DNA of 64,000 nt from a bacterium (GTDB lineage: Bacteria > Armatimonadota > Zipacnadia > Zipacnadales > UBA11051). Location: positions 26,625-90,624 of the forward strand of contig JAUVVY010000018.1 of NCBI GenBank assembly GCA_030604405.1, in the 5' to 3' direction. Below the pieces are notes generated by a model. The model was given only the letters and a program-made list of their open reading frames with translations. It made no database searches and had not been told where the DNA came from. The position numbers and the translations under genes are program-made. This document shows positions 8,066 to 15,598 of the stretch, in pieces. The stretch's first letter is position 1, and every line of letters begins with the position of its first letter.

Positions 8066-8173
8066 TAGTAGCGAAATCCACTTGTGACCGGGTCGCTGCA
8101 CCTTATCGGCGACCTTTTTCGTGCACGAGCGACAGCCCGGCCAAATACCCATATTCTCAGGACAGATGCCAAG

Positions 8174-8647
8174 ATGAGACACTCGATCCGCACAGGCTTC
8201 AGCTTCGGCTTGACTTCGGGCATTATCACCACCCTCGGAGTCATCGTTGGACTACATTCCAGTACCCATTCTAATACACTTGTGATCGGCGGGATTCTGG
8301 TTGTCGCAGTGGCCGACGCGCTGTCTGACGCCATGGGAATCCACGTCGCCGAGGAGGCATCCGGGCACCATTCCGAGCGCGAGATCTGGGAGGCGACGGC
8401 GGCAACCTTTCTGTCCAAGTTGGTCTTCGCTTTGACATTCCTTATCCCGGTCGTGTTCCTGCCGCTCAGCACTGCCATAGTTGTCAGCGTGGCCTGGGGC
8501 CTATTCTTGATAATCACCCTCAGTCTGTTCCTGGCCAGATTGCAGGGCCTGCGCCCCGTCTCGGTTATTGTAGAACACCTGGCCATTACGGTGGTGGTCA
8601 TAGCGGCAACCCACTACATCGGCGACTGGGTGAGCACGTTAGGCTAG
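8174..8647 (+). CDS. VIT1/CCC1-family membrane transporter
   Basis: 157 residues starting MRHSIRTGFSFGLTSGIITTLGVIVGLHSST. The GLTSGIITTLGVIVGL helix followed by VADALSDAMGIHVAEEASG matches the VIT (vacuolar iron transporter) family, which moves Fe2+/Mn2+ out of the cytoplasm. Five hydrophobic helices are visible. The cytosolic metal-binding loop between helices 2 and 3 is short (ASGHHSEREIWEATAA), as in small bacterial members. The frame stays open about 90 nt upstream; the ATG at 8174 is chosen because the family's conserved sequence begins there, although the Shine-Dalgarno signal is weak (AGGACAG). An intrinsic terminator follows at 8682. Confidence 0.82.
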   Translation: MRHSIRTGFSFGLTSGIITTLGVIVGLHSSTHSNTLVIGGILVVAVADALSDAMGIHVAEEASGHHSEREIWEATAATFLSKLVFALTFLIPVVFLPLSTAIVVSVAWGLFLIITLSLFLARLQGLRPVSVIVEHLAITVVVIAATHYIGDWVSTLG

Positions 8648-8681
8648 AGCTATTGCCTGCCGTAGCCTGCGACGGAACACG

Positions 8682-8715
8682 AGCCAGCGCACAGTGCGCT
8701 GGCTTATTCTCTTTC
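8682..8715 (+). terminator. rho-independent terminator after the VIT gene
   Basis: Perfect 10-bp stem AGCCAGCGCA / TGCGCTGGCT with a CAG loop, then TATTCTCTTT. It lies 35 nt after the transporter stop codon. Confidence 0.75.
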
Positions 8716-8737
8716 CGCAGCCCTCTCCCACGCGTAG

Positions 8738-9100
8738 GTCGGGCTTGCCACTGCAGTGATGCAATTTCCGGTAGGTGATGAGCCCTTGTTCGTAATAGGC
8801 AATGCTGGCGTGACAAGTCTTGGGCCGGATGGGGCCCGTCCTTCGCTTCGCTCAGGCCACCTGACCCACGCCTGCGGCGCGGGTACCCCGCCCCTCCGGA
8901 CGACAACGGCTGTCGGGCTAGAAAGCCCGACCTACGCGCTCAAGGGTTTAGTCTTTCGGAGGGGCCAAATAGGGTGGATTTTGCGAAAGCAAAATTCGGG
9001 TTCCCTATCCGGCCCAAGGCCCATCACAGTACCAGCGCCTACAATTACAGATGGATGAGCTACAGACCAAAAATCTGCATAACTACAGTTCCAGCCCGAC
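8738..9100. mobile_element. family A palindromic miniature element, copy 1
   Basis: A gene-free block bounded by imperfect inverted ends: GTCGGGCTTGCCACTGCAG at 8738 and its counterpart ACTACAGTTCCAGCCCGAC ending at 9100. Its right arm (9009-9100) is about 92% identical by eye to that of copy 2 at 27072-27163. Internal GGGCCGGATGGGG near 8822 pairs with the ATCCGGCCC near 9008, so the whole unit is a long imperfect palindrome with a variable centre. No transposase is encoded. Other copies: 26837-27163, 35547-35874, 48300-48617, 55260-55644; a fragment lies at 38544-38596. Confidence 0.75.
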
Positions 9101-9244
9101 ACGATTTGCACGCTCGAAGCGGCCGGCACACGGGTACTTTCTTGCGCGCGAATAAAAAAACACAATTTGATTAGACAAAAAGCGGCCCACGGGGCACACT
9201 AAGGTGATGATACACAACCGTGTCCCAGGCCAGGGCGGTCGCAG

Positions 9245-9787
9245 ATGAGAACCGTAGGCCCAGCAGAAGATCGGCATCTTCTGGCGGCGCTTGCCGGCGG
9301 CGACCTGACCGCCTTGCAGAAACTCTACGAAGCCTATGCGAGCCTGGTGTATCAGATACTGCTGTTGCACACGGCCAACACACAAGATGCCGAGGACCTG
9401 CTGCAGGAAGTATTCCTGTCGCTGATAGAGCTGGGGCGCGGCGTGACCAGAATTCGCAATGTCCGGGCGTACCTGCTGAAGGTGGCGCTGAACAAGGCCA
9501 GCCAACTGTACGCCAGGGGCAAGCCAATGCAGCTCGATCTCCACAATACTAATCTGGTGGACACTGACAATGTGCAGTCGCAAAGCCGTATGGGCGCATT
9601 GCGAGTGCAGGAAGCGCTCAGCCAACTGCCTGTGGAGCAGCGCGAAGCCGTCATCCTGAAGGTCTGGCACGAATGTACTTTTGCTGAGATCGCCGAGATC
9701 TTTAATATTCCGATAAACACAGCAGCCAGCCGTTACCGGTACGGCCTGGAAAAGCTGCAGCAGATACTGGGTGATAGTGATGAATAG
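9245..9787 (+). CDS. ECF-type RNA polymerase sigma factor
   Basis: 180 residues with sigma region 2 (LYEAYASLVYQILLLH, then DAEDLLQEVFLSL) and region 4 (LSQLPVEQREAVILKVWHE, FAEIAEIFNIPINTAASRYR). This is the standard ECF layout without regions 1 and 3. The stop overlaps the next gene's ATG by 8 nt, the usual coupling of sigma and anti-sigma. The ATG has only a weak ribosome site (AGGGCGG about 10 nt upstream). It lies 145 nt after the family A element. It probably responds to an envelope signal and may drive the downstream secreted-protein genes; that link is inferred from position. Confidence 0.92.
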   Translation: MRTVGPAEDRHLLAALAGGDLTALQKLYEAYASLVYQILLLHTANTQDAEDLLQEVFLSLIELGRGVTRIRNVRAYLLKVALNKASQLYARGKPMQLDLHNTNLVDTDNVQSQSRMGALRVQEALSQLPVEQREAVILKVWHECTFAEIAEIFNIPINTAASRYRYGLEKLQQILGDSDE

Positions 9788-10400
9788 CCAGCAAGGATTC
9801 GAACAGCGTCTGCGGCGGGCGCCGCTGCGACAGCCCTCCGCCGAGGTCGAAAGCGAGCTGTTGTGGCGCGCCGAGCGCCTGACACGCAGCAGGCGGCGGT
9901 GGCGCCAGATGACGGTCGCCGTCGTCGCCGCGGCGGCACTGCTGCTAGTGGTCAATGTGGTAGCGGACCAGATCCATGCGCGAAATATCGCGACACTCAC
10001 TGGACAGCCGACTATTGACGAGCCGCTGCGAACAACGCTGATCTTCGCCGAGAACCTCCGCGCCCGCAGGCAGCTCATCACCAATAGCCTCGAACAGAAC
10101 GACAACGGATCGGCCCAGTTTGATACGCTAGGTGTATCGGCCCCTGCCCGGCAGCCGGCCGTCACCAAGCCGCTGCAGATGAAGCCGATAACCATCGAGG
10201 CATTACGCGCCCGCAACCAACTCATCAATGATATCCTCGAACTCAACGGCGATGCCGCCATAACGGATAAGGAGGACCGTCATGGAAAACACGACAGCAG
10301 TACGCACTCGTTCGGAGTGTGCAATCCGCAGATCTTGCCACAAGTTTGCGTGTGTATTCTTCGGGCTTGTTCTTGCGTGTGGCGTGGTGTGGGCCGCTGA
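9780..10400 (+). CDS. probable membrane anti-sigma factor; C-terminus uncertain
   Basis: Starts MNSQQGFEQRLRRAPLRQ, with one transmembrane helix near residues 42-60 (MTVAVVAAAALLLVVNVVA) after a basic cytoplasmic stretch. No zinc-finger HxxxCxxC is present, so the call rests on coupling to the sigma gene and on topology. The periplasmic part contains two copies of a short motif (LRARRQLITNSLEQN near 92 and LRARNQLINDILELN near 143). As read, the frame runs 119 nt into the next gene and ends in a Cys-rich, unconserved-looking tail. The true end may be a frameshifted or lost stop near 10270, where the next gene's AGGAGG is located. Confidence 0.6.
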   Translation: MNSQQGFEQRLRRAPLRQPSAEVESELLWRAERLTRSRRRWRQMTVAVVAAAALLLVVNVVADQIHARNIATLTGQPTIDEPLRTTLIFAENLRARRQLITNSLEQNDNGSAQFDTLGVSAPARQPAVTKPLQMKPITIEALRARNQLINDILELNGDAAITDKEDRHGKHDSSTHSFGVCNPQILPQVCVCILRACSCVWRGVGR

Positions 10401-11658
10401 CGAGACGCAGTGGAGCCAGCAACTGGCCGCAGAACTGGCAGAATTGAAGGCCCAGGGCATCCCGCTGACGATGGCGGAGCTTGTGTCAAAAGATGTCCCG
10501 GACGAACAGAACGCTGCGCCTCTGTACATGCAGGTATTCCACGTTCATTGGGATACCGAGCGGAGAAGGACTGGGGACCAGGAAATAGGCGGAATCAGCG
10601 ACGAAGAAGCGAACATGGTCGCGGACTACCTCAAGCCCGAGAACAGGGAGTTTATCGCCGCAGCGGTCCATGAGCTCTTCGAGCGGACGCAGGTGCAGTC
10701 CGCCATGAAAGCCCTGAGAATCGCGTCCCTGATGCCTCACGCGGTATTTCCCGTAAACTGGGATTGGGGCCTCGGTGCGTTGTTTCCGCACCTGACCAAG
10801 TTCAGGCAGGCTACACGCCTCGTCTTGGCGTATGCGCTGATGCTGCACGAGCAGGGCCAAACAGATGAGGCCCTGGAATGGTGCCAGGTCAACTTCAGAA
10901 TGTCCCAGCACGCCGCCTCTGAGCCTATTTTCATATCCCAGTTGCTCGCAATTGCGATGCAGCAAATGACTCTCGAGACAGTTGAAGAAATCATCGCGAA
11001 CCAGCCGCTCGAAGCAGCAACGGCCACCAGCTTCGCCGATTTCCTTGGCGAGGTGGACCTTCGCGAGGCCTACACTCGTGCCATAATCGGCGAAATGACC
11101 TTGGGCCGGTACATTTTCGAGCAACTTCGCCACTATCCGGCAGCTGGCAGAGAGATTGCTGCATCGATCTTGGGTCACCAGCACAGCGACCTGCAGAAAT
11201 ATTGCAGCGAAGCCGGACGGTCGCTACGGGAGTTTGATGAATTAATATATCTGCGGGCGATGAGGCTGTGGATTGAGGCCAGCGAACTGCCGAGTCGGGA
11301 AGTTGAGGCCGCGTGGGATCACGCACAGACAGAGATAGATGCCGCCGGCCCCGGAGCCATTCTAGCCCGCGCTCTGGTACACGTGTTCCATAAACCGGAC
11401 AGAAAGATAGACCTCGCACAGGCACGCATTGATGTGGCCAGGATTGCGTTCGCACTCAAGGCGCACAAGCACATCCACGGCGCATATCCTGAAGACCTTG
11501 CTGAATTGCAGAAGGGCCTTTCCTGGCAGCTTCCCAAGGACGTCTTTGCGGGCGAGGACTTCGCTTACCAGATCGACGCGGAGGGCTTCGTGCTCCACAG
11601 CGAGGCCCGCGATGACCTTGAAGGCCTTCTGCCGGTAGAATGGACCGCTGAAAACTAG
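10282..11658 (+). CDS. membrane-anchored protein with GspG-like C-terminal tail (paralogue 1)
   Basis: 458 residues with an N-terminal hydrophobic segment (ACVFFGLVLACGVVWA) that is a signal peptide or anchor. The centre is helical, contains NAAPLYMQVFHV near residue 75, and has no recognised catalytic motif. The last ~90 residues (LAQARIDVARIAFALKAHKH, HGAYPEDLAEL, LPKDVFAGEDFAYQ) resemble the C-terminal globular part of GspG-type pseudopilins, which in planctomycete and Armatimonadota-like genomes often caps large helical proteins. AGGAGG lies 6 nt before the ATG. It is followed after 49 nt by a paralogue with the same plan. Function unknown; position downstream of sigma/anti-sigma suggests a regulated envelope protein. 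Confidence 0.72.
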   Translation: MENTTAVRTRSECAIRRSCHKFACVFFGLVLACGVVWAADETQWSQQLAAELAELKAQGIPLTMAELVSKDVPDEQNAAPLYMQVFHVHWDTERRRTGDQEIGGISDEEANMVADYLKPENREFIAAAVHELFERTQVQSAMKALRIASLMPHAVFPVNWDWGLGALFPHLTKFRQATRLVLAYALMLHEQGQTDEALEWCQVNFRMSQHAASEPIFISQLLAIAMQQMTLETVEEIIANQPLEAATATSFADFLGEVDLREAYTRAIIGEMTLGRYIFEQLRHYPAAGREIAASILGHQHSDLQKYCSEAGRSLREFDELIYLRAMRLWIEASELPSREVEAAWDHAQTEIDAAGPGAILARALVHVFHKPDRKIDLAQARIDVARIAFALKAHKHIHGAYPEDLAELQKGLSWQLPKDVFAGEDFAYQIDAEGFVLHSEARDDLEGLLPVEWTAEN

Positions 11659-11707
11659 GCGTTGGCGCCAGGAGAACTCAGCTCCACATCTCTGAGGAGC
11701 GAATCCA

Positions 11708-13120
11708 ATGTCGCAAGAGCATCCAGCCACGACAGTACGCAGCGGCGACTGGCTGGCCCGCATCGTCCCGAAACTGCTGGTGGTGGTGCTGGCGCTGGCT
11801 GTGATGCCCGCTGGTGTGTGGACGTATTACAATGTCAAATGGGGCGGCGAGCTGTCAAGAGAGTTGGAGGCCTGGCAAGCTAAGGGCCTGCCCCTTTCGC
11901 TGTCCGAGGTAATCCCCCAGCCGGTGCCAGACAGCGAGAATGCGGCCCCCATATACCTGAGTGTGTTTCATGTCAGTTTCGATCCCGACGATCAGCCTTC
12001 CCCACAACGCAATCTTGCCGGCCTTTCTGATGAGGAAGAAGACCTCATTCACTACTACCGGCGTGGCAAAGACCGGGCCGCAAACATCGCCCGGGTGCGC
12101 GCCATCCTGAGCCGCCCTGAGGTGGTGCGGGCGCTGCAGACGCTCAAGCGTGCCTCCCAGCGCAAGAAATCGGTATTCCCGGTGAAGTGGGAGGAGGGCT
12201 TTGCGGCGCTTTCTGCCCACCTGGCCCGCTTCCGTCACGGCGCGCGGCTCGTGGCGGCAAATGCGCTGATCCTGGCTGAGACCGGCCACGTGGACGAGGC
12301 CCTCGATTGGTGCCTCATCGGGCTGCGCATGGCAGACCATGCGGCAATGGACCCGAGGCTGATGGGCCAACTAGTCGCAACAGCAGTGCGTAACATGACT
12401 CTGGATGCACTCGAGGAGATAATATCGGACAGGCCGGTGCCGGCACGCGTAGGCCAGGCCCTCCAACAGCATTTGCAGGGCATTGATCTGTACAAGAGTT
12501 ATACGCGGGCCATCACATTCGAAGCCGTGTTGGGGCATTCCGTGTTTCTGGAATTTCGTACCGAACCTGACAATCTTCGCAACCTGATGTTCCCAGACCT
12601 CGACGACGGTCAACTGCTGGGGCGTCTCTATTTCAGTTGGGTAGGGAGGCCTCTTCACAAGTCCGATGAGGCTAGATATCTGCGGATCATGCGCGGGCAG
12701 ATACAGGCCGCGGAAAGCCCGTGGGCGCAGATTAAGGGGACCAATGATGCAGTGAACGGGCAATTGCGCGAGGCGCCGCCAGCGTTGCTCAGCGCTGTTC
12801 TAGTTCCCGTAGTCGCTGCACTCGCTTCGAAACGCGACAGGGAAGCGGCCCGCCTGGACCTCTGCCGCATAGCCCTGGCGCTGAAGGCGTACAAGCAGCA
12901 GCACGGCCGGTATCCGGCAAGCCTTGGTGCGCTTGCGCAGAGCCGCAACACGCAGCTACCGAAGGATCCCTTCACCGGAAGGGACTATGTCTATAGGCAA
13001 GCAGGGCACGGATTCGTGGCATATAGCGTAGGCTCGGACGGTGACGATGACGGCGGCGTTGAACCAGAAAGCGGCAAGACCGACCCCGATGGCGACATCG
13101 TCTGGAGGGCAAAGATATAG
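11708..13120 (+). CDS. membrane-anchored protein with GspG-like C-terminal tail (paralogue 2)
   Basis: 470 residues, parallel to the preceding gene throughout: one transmembrane helix (LLVVVLALAVMPAGVWTYY), GLPLSLSEVIPQPVPDSENA, the NAAPIYLSVFHVSFD block, and helical repeats. The C-terminal domain here is the more canonical of the two (LDLCRIALALKAYKQQHGR, YPASLGALAQS, KDPFTGRDYVYR, YSVGSDGDDDGG). It ends with DPDGDIVW, the calcium-site-like end of GspG-type proteins. GAGGAG precedes the ATG by about 8 nt. It is co-directional with the propeller array that starts 88 nt downstream. Role unknown. Confidence 0.74.
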   Translation: MSQEHPATTVRSGDWLARIVPKLLVVVLALAVMPAGVWTYYNVKWGGELSRELEAWQAKGLPLSLSEVIPQPVPDSENAAPIYLSVFHVSFDPDDQPSPQRNLAGLSDEEEDLIHYYRRGKDRAANIARVRAILSRPEVVRALQTLKRASQRKKSVFPVKWEEGFAALSAHLARFRHGARLVAANALILAETGHVDEALDWCLIGLRMADHAAMDPRLMGQLVATAVRNMTLDALEEIISDRPVPARVGQALQQHLQGIDLYKSYTRAITFEAVLGHSVFLEFRTEPDNLRNLMFPDLDDGQLLGRLYFSWVGRPLHKSDEARYLRIMRGQIQAAESPWAQIKGTNDAVNGQLREAPPALLSAVLVPVVAALASKRDREAARLDLCRIALALKAYKQQHGRYPASLGALAQSRNTQLPKDPFTGRDYVYRQAGHGFVAYSVGSDGDDDGGVEPESGKTDPDGDIVWRAKI

Positions 13121-13208
13121 CTGCACCGGCAGGTCACAGCTAGAACAACAGGGAAATGTAGCCCGTCCCAATGAGAAGCCAATTCTGATCTCACAAGGAG
13201 GGGCTACA

Positions 13209-15512
13209 TTGCGTATCCTATCTGTTGTTACGCTGGTTTGTGCTCTTGTGGCTGGCGGGGCGATGGCACAGGACGCCTTTGTTGATCACGGAGTGGGCGC
13301 GAAGGTCGCCGAATCCCGAGGCGTGGTCACCACCCAGACGGCCGACGGCAGGTGCCTGGTGATTGCCAACGCCCTGGACACAAGCCCGATCAGCTACGTG
13401 CTGGTCACCGACATTGACACGGGCGAGACCAAGCAGTACTTCTGCCCGGAGGATGTGCGCCAATCCGCGCCCTACGGCTCATTGATGCACAGTAACGGCA
13501 AGTTCTACACCACGCAGGGCAGCATCTTCCTGGAGTTCGACCCGGCGGCGGGAGAATGGACCTTCCAGGCCACAGGCTCCCCGATCGGAAGCGCTTACAT
13601 CGGCTTCACCGAGGGCCCTGACGGAACGGTATGGGCGGGCTCGGTCTATCAAACCGGCCTGATATCGTTTGACCCGGAAACCAGAGAGATAACAGACCAC
13701 GGCCGCATGGACCCCGAGGAGAGGTATCTCAACACTCTGGCCGTTGACGACGCGGGCTGGGTCTATTGCGGCATCGGGACGGCCAGGTGCAACATCATCG
13801 CCTATAACCCTGCCACCGGCGAAAAGCGGCAGCTCATAGATGAAGACGAGCGCGTCACCGGCTCCGGCAGCGTTTATCCCACCGATGACGGTGCGGCTTA
13901 CGGTACCGCCGTCGGGAAGCACTACCGTCTCTTTGAGGGGCAGGCGACACCGATTGAGAAAGCGGATGTCCCGCCGCGCAGGGACGTGCGCAACATCGGC
14001 TGGGGCGCGAAGACGGGAGCGTTCCCTGACGGCCGCCGGGTCCGCACCTATAACCTGCCGGATAAATGGCTTGAAGTCCATAACCCGGAGACCGACGAGA
14101 CCAAGCGCATTGAATTCGACTACGAGACCGAGGGCGTAAGCATAACCAGTCTCGGTGCGGGGCCAAGCGGAGTGGTCTATGGCTCCACCTGCCATCCGAT
14201 GCACTTCCTTGCGCTTGACACCAATACCGAGACGCTGCAGGACATGGGGGCCATACCCCAGGTCGGCGGCGGCAACTTCTGCGCCATCGCCACGCAGGGC
14301 GACATCGTAATAGGCGCGCAGTACGCAGCGGGCTGCTTGTGGGCTTATGATGTCAATATGCCCTGGAATCCCACTCACAGGCGCGAGGGCCTCAGAATAT
14401 CCGCCCAGGACCTGATGAAGGTCAGCGAATGTAAGGACGGTCACTGGAGCTACCTGGCCGGACACGATATTGCGTTTCTCTGTGGCGACAAGTTCGGCGC
14501 AGAGGGAACGTTCAAACTCAATGCGCCTGAAGATGGCAAGTACTACCTCTACATCCAGCCCTTTCGGTCGGCGAGATATTGCACCGTGCAGTTTCTCCTT
14601 GATGACAAAGAGATCGGAGAGCCGTATGTCGCAACCAACAATACTACACGAGCGGACGAGTTGCAGATCTATGGGCCGATCGACTTGCAAGCCGGCGAGC
14701 ACCGTTTGACGGTCAGGACGCTGGAGTCAGAAGGCCAGGAGCCCTGGTGCGCGATATGTTCGGTTGACCTGACTCAGGAGAAGCGCGAGCAGCCGCTTGT
14801 CGCGGAGGAAGTCAATCCGCGTGTGCTGGGGCAGTGGAAGCGCGACGTATGCCGACCACGCACGGCACTGGCGCATCCCGATGGCAAGCACGTGATGATG
14901 GCCGGTTATGCCGGCTACGGGCTGTGCGGCGGCGGCATCGGCATTGTCAACCTCGAGACCGGACAGGACACGCTGCTCACCGCGGAGGAGGACCTGCTGC
15001 CCGGGCACAGTTGCATTACGCTCAAGGCACTGCCGAACGGCGACCTCGTGGGCGGCACTACCATCGGCGCACCCGGCGGTGGACATCCTACGGCCACCGA
15101 GGCCGAATTGTTCATCCTCGACTGGGAAACCAAGAAGATAACCTTCCACACGGTGCCCGTACCTGGCGACGGCAGCATCATCAGCATTCAGGTGGCCGCT
15201 GACGGGTTGGTCTATGGCCTTTCCAGCAACAGCACGTTCTTCGTCTTCGACCCCGACAAGCAGGAGATCGTGCACAGCGAAAGCTTCAAAGACTACGGTG
15301 GCGTGCCGCGTCATGCGCTGCAACTGGGCCCGGACGACAAACTCTACGCGATGCAGGGAGCGGCTATAGTGAGGATAACTCCGGGCACTTTCGAGCACGA
15401 AAAGCTCGCCGACACGCCGGTGAACATAACTGCCGGCGGGGCGCTGGTCAATGGGCTTTTGTGCTTTGCCGGCGGCTCACACGTATGGACGTACCAGGTC
15501 CCCGGACTCTGA
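13209..15512 (+). CDS. secreted double beta-propeller protein, array member 1 (type I)
   Basis: 767 residues from a TTG start with AAGGAGG 7 nt upstream; the frame is open further upstream but lacks a signal there. A signal peptide (LRILSVVTLVCALVAGGAMA) is followed by a ~370-residue propeller of repeating blades (FTEGPDGTVWAGS, DDAGWVYCGIGTARCN, TGEKRQL). A beta-sandwich of ~130 residues comes next (about 395-530; DGKYYLYIQPF, VQFLLDDKEIGEPYV, LQAGEHRLTVRT), resembling DUF2961-associated or carbohydrate-binding modules. A second propeller follows from ~541 (ALAHPDGK, GLCGGGIGIVNLETG). No catalytic residues are evident. Likely exported; ligand unknown. Confidence 0.8.
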   Translation: MRILSVVTLVCALVAGGAMAQDAFVDHGVGAKVAESRGVVTTQTADGRCLVIANALDTSPISYVLVTDIDTGETKQYFCPEDVRQSAPYGSLMHSNGKFYTTQGSIFLEFDPAAGEWTFQATGSPIGSAYIGFTEGPDGTVWAGSVYQTGLISFDPETREITDHGRMDPEERYLNTLAVDDAGWVYCGIGTARCNIIAYNPATGEKRQLIDEDERVTGSGSVYPTDDGAAYGTAVGKHYRLFEGQATPIEKADVPPRRDVRNIGWGAKTGAFPDGRRVRTYNLPDKWLEVHNPETDETKRIEFDYETEGVSITSLGAGPSGVVYGSTCHPMHFLALDTNTETLQDMGAIPQVGGGNFCAIATQGDIVIGAQYAAGCLWAYDVNMPWNPTHRREGLRISAQDLMKVSECKDGHWSYLAGHDIAFLCGDKFGAEGTFKLNAPEDGKYYLYIQPFRSARYCTVQFLLDDKEIGEPYVATNNTTRADELQIYGPIDLQAGEHRLTVRTLESEGQEPWCAICSVDLTQEKREQPLVAEEVNPRVLGQWKRDVCRPRTALAHPDGKHVMMAGYAGYGLCGGGIGIVNLETGQDTLLTAEEDLLPGHSCITLKALPNGDLVGGTTIGAPGGGHPTATEAELFILDWETKKITFHTVPVPGDGSIISIQVAADGLVYGLSSNSTFFVFDPDKQEIVHSESFKDYGGVPRHALQLGPDDKLYAMQGAAIVRITPGTFEHEKLADTPVNITAGGALVNGLLCFAGGSHVWTYQVPGL

Positions 15513-15598
15513 GCCGCTTGGGGACGACGAGAATAACCGGACTGGGGCCGCACGCCTGTCCGGTCGGCCTTCGCAGACGGCAGAAAGGATGATCTATC

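Noticed and set aside
7713..8081. Minus-strand protein-like frame spanning tRNA-Leu
   Set aside because: It lies across the tRNA and terminator; similar spurious proteins are often predicted over tRNA genes.
13479..14702. Long minus-strand frames opposite the propeller array (also 16166-16963 and 20992-21561)
   Set aside because: They recur opposite each paralogue at the same place, as expected of the mirror of a repeated codon pattern, and have no start signals.
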